This document shows positions 16,882 to 23,398 of a stretch of DNA of 64,000 bases, one piece after another. The DNA is from JAJEAD01 sp965221555 (lineage in GTDB: Bacteria > Pseudomonadota > Gammaproteobacteria > HK1): positions 1,302,001 through 1,366,000 of the forward strand of contig OZ244895.1 of the NCBI GenBank assembly GCA_965221555.1, in the 5' to 3' direction. The translations under genes and the position numbers were made by a program. Below the pieces are notes generated by a model. It was not told where the DNA came from. It ran no database searches and worked only from the letters and a program-made list of their open reading frames with translations. How positions within the stretch are numbered: position 1 is the first letter of the stretch; each line of letters begins with the position of its first letter.

Positions 16882-17918
16882 GCGCCTACGCGGACCTCGT
16901 CCCGGTCAACGTTCTCACCGGCTCGCTCGGCAGCGGCAAGACGACTCTGCTGAGAGAGCTCCTGCGCGCGCCGGGTCTCCGGGACACCGCGGTGCTCGTC
17001 AATGAGCTCGGCGAGGTCGGCATCGATCATCACCTCATCGAGCATGCCACCGAAAGCACTCTGCTCCTCGAGAACGGCTGCCTGTGCTGCGCGATGCGCG
17101 ACGACATGAAGACCTCCCTGAAGGATCTGCACTCGCGTCGAGACCGTGCGGAGGTGCCACGCTACGAGAGGGTGGTGGTCGAGACCTCGGGAGTCGCCGA
17201 CCCCGCGCCCATCGCCTATACCCTGATCGCGGAGCCGGTGCTCATGCACCACTACCGGCTCGGCAACGTGGTGACGCTCGTCGACGCGGTCAATGCGCGG
17301 GCGCAGCTGGAACGATTCGAGACCTCGGTCAAGCAGGTGGCGCTTGCGGATCGGCTGGTGCTGAGCAAGGTCGACCTCGCCGATGCGGGGGAGGTGCACG
17401 CGCTGCGTTCGCGCCTTGCCGCGCTCAACCCGGGCGCCCCCCTGCTCGAATCAGGCGCCCCGGACCTCGACCCGGTCGATCTGCTCGTCGCCGATCCCTA
17501 CGAGGCGGCGGCGAAGGCGGCGGATATCGAGAAGTGGCGGGGCCGACTCGCGGCCGGGGGCGACGAACGCAGCCCTCACTCCGAGACGGTCGAGGCACAC
17601 TGTTTCACCTTCGACCGGGAACTGGACTGGACCGCATTCGGGATCTGGATGACGATGCTGCTGCATCGCCACGGCGACCGGGTGCTGCGAATCAAGGGCC
17701 TGCTGAACGTGTCGGGGATGCCGGGTCCGGTACTCGTCAACGGCGTGCAGCACATCGTGCATCCCCCCGCCCATCTGGACGCCTGGCCCGGGGCGGACCG
17801 GCGCTCCCACCTCGTGGTCATCCTGGACGGCCTCGGCTTCGACGCGGTGGCCCGCTCGCTCGAAGCCTTCAACGCGATCGCGAATCACTCCGGCGAAGGC
17901 GCGCCAGCCAGGGGATGA
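16878..17918 (+). CDS. CobW/COG0523-family GTPase (metal chaperone)
   Basis: A 346-residue G3E-family GTPase. It shows Walker A GSLGSGKTTLL, the metal-binding CxCC motif in ENGCLCC, VVVETSGVADP for Walker B, and the guanine-specificity-like SKVD. A CobW C-terminal domain follows at about residues 230-340. COG0523 proteins hand zinc, cobalt or other metals to client enzymes. The client may be encoded nearby: the metal-dependent deacetylase just upstream is the obvious candidate. The ATG start overlaps the upstream stop as ATGA. The 3' end overlaps the convergent small membrane protein gene by 50 bases. Confidence 0.9.
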   Translation: MSAYADLVPVNVLTGSLGSGKTTLLRELLRAPGLRDTAVLVNELGEVGIDHHLIEHATESTLLLENGCLCCAMRDDMKTSLKDLHSRRDRAEVPRYERVVVETSGVADPAPIAYTLIAEPVLMHHYRLGNVVTLVDAVNARAQLERFETSVKQVALADRLVLSKVDLADAGEVHALRSRLAALNPGAPLLESGAPDLDPVDLLVADPYEAAAKAADIEKWRGRLAAGGDERSPHSETVEAHCFTFDRELDWTAFGIWMTMLLHRHGDRVLRIKGLLNVSGMPGPVLVNGVQHIVHPPAHLDAWPGADRRSHLVVILDGLGFDAVARSLEAFNAIANHSGEGAPARG

Positions 17919-18069
17919 GGAACACCACGCAGCCGAGAAGAAAGAAAACGCTGCCGAGCAGATAGATGGGGTCTCCGTCGCGCAGGCTCGCGGCGACGAA
18001 CCACAGAGCCGAGATCACGAACAGGATCCAGCCGGCGAGGTTGAGCTTCGATTCGGTTGCCGCCTTCAT
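17869..18069 (-). CDS. small two-helix membrane protein
   Basis: A 66-residue protein with two clear membrane helices (LAGWILFVISALWFVAASL and IYLLGSVFFLLGCVVFLIP) and a basic tail. I do not recognise a function; similar short proteins are often labelled cytochrome-oxidase-like or simply membrane proteins. It overlaps the end of the convergent CobW gene by 50 bases, which is unusual but not rare for such small genes. The regular hydrophobic pattern and ATG start support a real gene. Confidence 0.6.
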   Translation of the reverse strand: MKAATESKLNLAGWILFVISALWFVAASLRDGDPIYLLGSVFFLLGCVVFLIPWLARLRRSDSRSR

Positions 18070-18131
18070 GCTCTCGTCCTCGTATTATGCGATTGCCGGG
18101 GGTGAGCGGAGTCCCCGGCCACCGCGAGACC

Positions 18132-18222
18132 GGCCGCCATGTTTCACCGGATGACGAAGCGAGGGCGTGCGGATGTCGGCAACTGCGCGTTCGCGACCCC
18201 GAGCCGGTGAAGCGCGGCGCCC
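18132..18222. repeat. short palindromic repeat (family 2)
   Basis: An approximately 90-base element with imperfect inverted ends: GGCCGCCATGTTTCACCGG near 18132 and CCGGTGAAGCGCGGCGCC near 18204. An inner block reads GACGAAGCGAGGGCG. Related short palindromes occur near 11590 and 37165. It shares the TTTCACC end sequence with the longer foldback elements, so the two families may be related. Confidence 0.6.
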
Positions 18223-18245
18223 GCGCAAGCTCGCCGGAGCGCGCC

Positions 18246-18755
18246 TCAGGCCCCGCGGGGCGGGGGTTTGCGTGGCCGCCATCCCCGGCGAAAGGCTCGC
18301 ACGAGCTGGTGCAGCAGGTAGAAGAGGATGGCGAGGATGACGAGCAGAACGATGGAGAGCAGGCGCCGTCCGAAAGAGGCGTCGATGACCGGTCCGCCCG
18401 CAACGAGATGCTCTCCCAACATCTCTACCGCCTGCAGGGTCGCGCCCGCCGCGAAAACCACGGCGACGAGGATCGCGATCTGCAGGGTATCGTAGACGAG
18501 GCCCTCGACGTCGAGCTCGGTGGCGGCCTTGAAGATGTTCTGGCGAAAGGACTGCCAGTGGGCGACGACGTAGGCGATTACACCGACCAGGGAGGCGAAC
18601 CAGAACAGGACGTTGCCGAAGTGGACGTTGGGGATTGCGGCGCTCAGGTAATCCTGGAAAGGTTGATAGAAGTACAGAAAAATCAACAGGATGACGATCC
18701 CGACAAGGACTGTCCAGAACCTGGCGCCCCGGCGGCGTGCTTGCGTTTCGGCCAT
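18246..18755 (-). CDS. four-helix membrane protein, paralog of 32413-32880
   Basis: A 169-residue inner-membrane protein of unknown function with four predicted helices. Conserved blocks are FGNVLFWFASLVGVIAY, AAGATLQAVEMLGEHL and IDASFGRRL. The same blocks occur in the protein at 32413-32880 (FGNVIFWAALIVGIIG, AGGATLQALQILCVHLL, IDAEFGKRL), so these are paralogs. Both copies sit next to a ring-opening amidohydrolase gene. The start is the ATG giving MAETQARRRGARFW, with the first helix right after a basic lead. A role as a membrane partner or transporter accessory is speculation. Confidence 0.7.
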   Translation of the reverse strand: MAETQARRRGARFWTVLVGIVILLIFLYFYQPFQDYLSAAIPNVHFGNVLFWFASLVGVIAYVVAHWQSFRQNIFKAATELDVEGLVYDTLQIAILVAVVFAAGATLQAVEMLGEHLVAGGPVIDASFGRRLLSIVLLVILAILFYLLHQLVRAFRRGWRPRKPPPRGA

Positions 18756-18864
18756 GTCGTATCTGAGGTGCGGCGGCGCGGCCGCGGGCGCCGCGCCATC
18801 TCGCTCGGAGGGGTCGAGCGGATGGTAGACTAAAGTCCTGTGTCGCGCACGGGAGCTTGGGAGG

Positions 18865-20943
18865 ATCAGCGCGAGGCTCGGGATCGATGTCGGTGGCACC
18901 TTCACCGACTTGTTGCTGCAGGACGAGCAGAGCGGCGAGATCCACCTGCGAAAGACGCCCTCCACCCCCGAGGATCAGTCCATCGGGCTGATTACCGGAA
19001 CCGCCGCGCTCCTCTCCGATACCGGCACGCAAGCGCGCGACGTGCGCTCCGTGCTCCACGGCACCACGGTGTCGACCAACATCGTGCTGGAGGAAAAGGG
19101 CGCGAAGGTGGGGTTGCTCGTCACCGAGAACTTCGAGCAGCTGCTCCACCTCGCGCGCTCCCAGACGCCGGGCCCGCTTGCGGGCTGGATGATCATGAAG
19201 AAGCCCGATCCGCTTGCGGATCTGGCGCTCACCCGGGGGGTCGCGGAGCGGATCGACGCGCGCGGGCGGATCCTCCGGCCCCTCGACGAGGACGCGGCCC
19301 GCGCCGCGATCCGCGAGCTGCTGGATGCGGGCATCGAGTCGCTCACCATCTCTCTGTTGCACGCCTATGCGAACGACGTGCACGAACGGCGTCTGAAGGC
19401 GCTCGTGGAGGAGACCGGCAGCGACGTGCCGGTCTCGCTCTCCTCCGAGATCCTCCCCGAGTTCAGGGAGTACGAGCGCACGCTGGTCACGGTGATGAAC
19501 GCCTACGTGCGTCCGAGCATGCGGCGATATCTGCGCAATCTCGACGACAAGCTCAAGGGGCTCAACCTGGATGCGCGGGTGCACATCGTGCGCTCCGACG
19601 GGGGGTTGATGAGCGTCGAGCGTGCGACCGAGTCGCCCGCCCACACCATGCTATCCGGACCGGCGGGGGGCGTGTCGGGCGCGGCATTCGTGGCCGGGCG
19701 CGCGGGGTACCGCAATGCGCTTGGATTCGACATGGGCGGCACTTCGACCGACGTCTCCCTGGTGCGCGACGGCGAGCCCACCATCTCGCGCCAGACCTCG
19801 CTCGGCTACTATCCGGTGAAGGTGCCCTCGGTCGAAGTCCACAGCGTCGGGGCGGGCGGCGGCTCCATCGCCCACGTCCCGATGACCGGAGCGCTGCGGG
19901 TCGGACCCCAGAGCGCGGGCGCGCGGCCCGGCCCCGCCTGTTACGGCCACGGCGGCACCCTGCCCACCGTGACCGATGCCAACGTGGTGCTCGGGCGTCT
20001 GCCCCCCCGTCTCCTGGGCGGCGAGATGGCCCTCGATCCGGCGGCCTCGGCGTCCGCGCTCGGCCCCGTCGCGCGCGCCCTCGGCCTGGACGTGCACCAG
20101 GCCGCGCAGGGCGTCCTGGATATCGTCAACGAGAACATGTTCGGAGCCCTGCGGCTGGTGACGGTGCAAAAAGGGCTCGACCCGCGCGACTTTGCGCTCG
20201 TCGCCTTCGGCGGCGCCGGACCCCTGCACGGAAACGCGCTCGCCATCCTCGCCGGGTGCTTTCCGGTCATCGTGCCCCCCACCCCCGGAGTCCTCTCCGC
20301 GCTCGGCTTCCTGTGCTCCGACGTCAAGAACGAGTTCGCCCGCACCTACATCCGTCCCATCGACGAGGCCGATCCGCAAGACGTGCGTGGCGTGCTCGAA
20401 GACCTGGGCGAGCAGGCCCGGGGCTGGCTCCGGGACGAGGGGGTGGCGGAAGCGCAGCACTCGCTTCGTTTCGAAGCGGACCTTCGTTACCTGCGCCAGG
20501 GGTACGAGTTCCCGCTCGAGGTGGAGCCGCGCTCGCTCGCCAATGGCGGGTTTGCCGCGCTCACGGAGCGCTTCGGCCAGTCGCACGAGCAGTTGTACGG
20601 ATTCCGGCTCGACCATCCGGTGGAGCTCGTCAACCTGCGCGCGGTCGGGGCGGCGGGGGTGGTGAAGGTCGAGTTCCCGCGCTTCGAGCGCGGGGATGCC
20701 GACTCGGCGCAGGCGGTCACGGGCGATACCCGGGTGTATTTCGAGGGCCGGCTTCTCACCGCTCTCGTCTATGAGCGCAGTGACTTGCGCGCCGGGCACG
20801 AAGTGCGCGGACCCGCGATCGTCACCCAGCGCGACTCGACCACTCTGATCCACCCCGGACACGTCGGAGAGGTCGACGAGTACTTGAACATCCTCATTCG
20901 GCCCGCGGTCGAGTCCGCGGGCGGGAGCATGCGACATGGCTGA
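18865..20943 (+). CDS. hyuA: second hydantoinase/oxoprolinase subunit A
   Basis: A HyuA-family ATPase of about 690 residues: RLGIDVGGTFTDLLL phosphate motif, HGTTVSTNIVL, MLSGPAGGVSGA, GFDMGGTSTDVSL, GAGGGSIAHV, RPGPACYGHGG and FGGAGPLHG. No ATG, GTG or TTG lies in frame between an upstream stop (18826) and the essential DVGGTFTD motif. The first usable start, a TTG at 18910, would remove that motif. I therefore mark the start at an ATC nine bases after a GGGAG site; the alternative is a CTG at 18838, or a base error. Its stop overlaps the following hyuB start by eight bases. Substrate is unknown; cyclic amide ring opening with ATP is the family reaction. Confidence 0.88.
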   Translation: MSARLGIDVGGTFTDLLLQDEQSGEIHLRKTPSTPEDQSIGLITGTAALLSDTGTQARDVRSVLHGTTVSTNIVLEEKGAKVGLLVTENFEQLLHLARSQTPGPLAGWMIMKKPDPLADLALTRGVAERIDARGRILRPLDEDAARAAIRELLDAGIESLTISLLHAYANDVHERRLKALVEETGSDVPVSLSSEILPEFREYERTLVTVMNAYVRPSMRRYLRNLDDKLKGLNLDARVHIVRSDGGLMSVERATESPAHTMLSGPAGGVSGAAFVAGRAGYRNALGFDMGGTSTDVSLVRDGEPTISRQTSLGYYPVKVPSVEVHSVGAGGGSIAHVPMTGALRVGPQSAGARPGPACYGHGGTLPTVTDANVVLGRLPPRLLGGEMALDPAASASALGPVARALGLDVHQAAQGVLDIVNENMFGALRLVTVQKGLDPRDFALVAFGGAGPLHGNALAILAGCFPVIVPPTPGVLSALGFLCSDVKNEFARTYIRPIDEADPQDVRGVLEDLGEQARGWLRDEGVAEAQHSLRFEADLRYLRQGYEFPLEVEPRSLANGGFAALTERFGQSHEQLYGFRLDHPVELVNLRAVGAAGVVKVEFPRFERGDADSAQAVTGDTRVYFEGRLLTALVYERSDLRAGHEVRGPAIVTQRDSTTLIHPGHVGEVDEYLNILIRPAVESAGGSMRHG

Positions 20944-23035
20944 TTTGAAACCGCCCGGCGCCGGCGTCTCCCTCGACCAGCTCCTGAAAGCCAATCGCGC
21001 CCACTTCGATCGCATCCTCGGCGCACGACAGCGCGAAGCGAGTGAAATGGGCAACGGCCGGCCCGCCGAGTTCGAAGAAGGGACGCGGGCGGAATTGCCG
21101 CTGCCGGGTCCGGGCAACGGGGCAGAGAGCGCACCGACTCGACCCGAGGCCCTTGCCCCCCGCGGGCAGACCGCGCGGGAGCATACGCCGTCCCCCGTCC
21201 CGGGGCCGCTCCCGGGTTCCACGGCATCGGAACGCGAGACGCGCGGTGACGGCGAACTCGATCCGATCACTCTCGACCTCATCGAGAACGCGCTGCGCAA
21301 CGCTCGACATGAAATGGACGCGGTGCTGTTTCGCTCCGCGATGTCGCCCGTGATTCGTGAGCAGCACGACGAGTTTCCGATGATCACCGACGCCGCGGGC
21401 CGGATGATCGTCGGCCAGTTCGGTTCCTACGTTTCCGAGATGCTGGCGGAGCAGGCATTCGACCTGGAGCCGGGCGACATCATCCTGCAGAGCGACCCCT
21501 ACCTGTGCGGAGGAGCGATCAGCCACATCAACGACTGGATGGTCCTGATCCCGATCTTCTTCGAGGGAGAGCTGGTCGGATTCAGCTCGATGTTCGGCCA
21601 CATGATGGATGTGGGCGGCCCGGTGCCGTGCAGCATGCCGACCGCGGCCACCTCCATCTTCGGGGAGGGTATCCGCATCCCGCCCATCAAGATCTACGCG
21701 CGAGGCGAGCCGAACGACGCCGCCATGAGAATTCTCATGAACAACTCGCGCACGCCCGAGATGAACTACAGCGATCTCATGGCGATCATCGCGGGCAGCC
21801 GCACCGGCGAGCGGCGCGTCATCGAAATGTGCCGGCGTTTCGGGGTCGAGACCTACAAGAAGGCCTGCGAGGCGCTGCTGAAGCGGACCGAACGGGCGAT
21901 GCGCGCGCTCATCGTCAGGAATCTCCCCGAGGAGCCGCAGTCCTTCGAGGACTATGTCGATGACGACGGGCTCGGGAACGGCCCCTTCAAGCTCAAGCTC
22001 ACGCTGTGGCGCGAGGGCGAGCATGCCTACTTCGACTGGACCGGCACCTCGCCGCAGGCGCCGGGGCCTGTCAACTTCTACCTGCACGAAGGCATGTTCA
22101 AGATGTTCATCGGGGTGTACATGATCATGGTGTTCGACCCCCAGATCCTGTTCAACGACGGCTTCTACGACCTCATCCACGTCACCCTGCCGAAGGGCTC
22201 CCTGCTCCATCCCGACTTTCCCGCCGCGCTCGGGTCGCGCACCCACGCACTCGCCCGCCAGTTCGATGTGCTCGGTGGCGCGCTCAGCAAGAACGCGCCG
22301 GAGATGGCCACCGCGGCCGGTTACGGATCGAGTCCCCACTTCCTCTATTCGGGCGTGGATCGCGAGGGCCGCCCCTTCCAGCTCATGGAGATTCTCTACG
22401 GCGGGATTCCCGGACGGCCGATAGGCGACGGCATGGACGGACACTCGTGGTGGCCGCTCTTCGAGAACATCCCTTCGGAGTACCTGGAGAGCTACTACCC
22501 GATGCTCATCGAGAGCTACGCGAGCCGGCCGGACACCGGCGGCGCGGGGCGGCACCGGGGCGGCAACGGGGTGGAGAAGGTCTATCGGCTGCTCGAACCG
22601 GGAGAGGTCTCGATCCACGACGACCGCCATCTCTCCCAGCCCTGGGGCATCCTCGGCGGCCAGCCGGGAGGCGTGTCCGAGAAGTGGCTGGTCCGGGCGG
22701 ACGGCTCGCGCGAACCGCTCGGCTCCAAGGTCGACAACGTACGCGTCGGCACCGGTGACCGCATCGTGTTCCGCACCGCGGGGGGCGGGGGATGGGGAGA
22801 TCCGCTCGAGCGCGAGCCCGAACGGGTGCGCGCCGACGTGCACCGGCGCCTCATGAGCGCGGAGAAGGCGGAGCGCGACTACGGCGTGGTCCTCTCGGGC
22901 GAGGAGCGGGATATCGATATCGCCGCGACCGGCGCCCGGCGCGAGTCCATCCGCCGCAGTCGCGGGCCGCTGCCCACCTACGATTTCGGGGAGCGTCCCT
23001 GGGAGCGCGCCGGCCTCGACCTCGCGGCGGAGTGA
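20936..23035 (+). CDS. hyuB: second hydantoinase B/oxoprolinase subunit
   Basis: A 699-residue HyuB subunit. The core begins at about residue 100 (GELDPITLDLIENALRNARHEMD) and continues with the family motifs IILQSDPYLCGGAISHINDW, LPKGSLLHPDFPAALGSRTH, GGAGRHRGGNG and AGGGGWGDPLEREP. The first 100 residues are unusual: a helical lead (LDQLLKANRAHFDRIL) and a Pro/Ala/Glu-rich linker precede the core. The start overlaps the hyuA stop (ATGGCTGA), so both subunits are coupled. A terminator hairpin follows about 165 bases after the stop. This HyuB belongs to a different subgroup from the copy at 5929-8142, so two different substrates are likely. Confidence 0.92.
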   Translation: MADLKPPGAGVSLDQLLKANRAHFDRILGARQREASEMGNGRPAEFEEGTRAELPLPGPGNGAESAPTRPEALAPRGQTAREHTPSPVPGPLPGSTASERETRGDGELDPITLDLIENALRNARHEMDAVLFRSAMSPVIREQHDEFPMITDAAGRMIVGQFGSYVSEMLAEQAFDLEPGDIILQSDPYLCGGAISHINDWMVLIPIFFEGELVGFSSMFGHMMDVGGPVPCSMPTAATSIFGEGIRIPPIKIYARGEPNDAAMRILMNNSRTPEMNYSDLMAIIAGSRTGERRVIEMCRRFGVETYKKACEALLKRTERAMRALIVRNLPEEPQSFEDYVDDDGLGNGPFKLKLTLWREGEHAYFDWTGTSPQAPGPVNFYLHEGMFKMFIGVYMIMVFDPQILFNDGFYDLIHVTLPKGSLLHPDFPAALGSRTHALARQFDVLGGALSKNAPEMATAAGYGSSPHFLYSGVDREGRPFQLMEILYGGIPGRPIGDGMDGHSWWPLFENIPSEYLESYYPMLIESYASRPDTGGAGRHRGGNGVEKVYRLLEPGEVSIHDDRHLSQPWGILGGQPGGVSEKWLVRADGSREPLGSKVDNVRVGTGDRIVFRTAGGGGWGDPLEREPERVRADVHRRLMSAEKAERDYGVVLSGEERDIDIAATGARRESIRRSRGPLPTYDFGERPWERAGLDLAAE

Positions 23036-23198
23036 GGGGACGAGAAGCCCCCGAGCCCGGCAATGCGGCGGGTCCCTCGGTCGCCGACGGAAGCGACGAC
23101 CGCCGCAATTCGGGAGTCGGAGTCGACCCAAGGCGTGGCGCGGCCGCTTCCGTCGGCACGCCGATACCGCGGCGACGAGTGGGCCGAATGCAATGAGG

Positions 23199-23217
23199 CC
23201 CCGGTGCCCGGGGTTTT
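23199..23217 (+). terminator. rho-independent terminator after hyuAB
   Basis: A six-base-pair GC stem (CCCCGG TGC CCGGGG) followed directly by TTTT, in the 363-base gap between hyuB and the flotillin-like gene. The rest of the gap shows no convincing gene; the promoter of the flotillin gene should lie after it. Confidence 0.7.
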
Positions 23218-23398
23218 CTTCGCGACAGAGCCGGGAAGTGTCCCGAACCGCGTCGTCTTCTCACTACCTCTCGGGGATGGGAGGCGGCCACTCACCCGAT
23301 AGAATCATCCGGCCGACCAAGGCTTACGACGGAAGGAATCCGCTGGCTTATGATCGGTCCTGGCGAGCCCGAGACTCGACACAACGAGAGCGACGACC

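Noticed and set aside
18910..18912. TTG as start of the second hyuA
   Set aside because: It would delete the DVGGTFTD phosphate-binding motif that is open and intact directly upstream.
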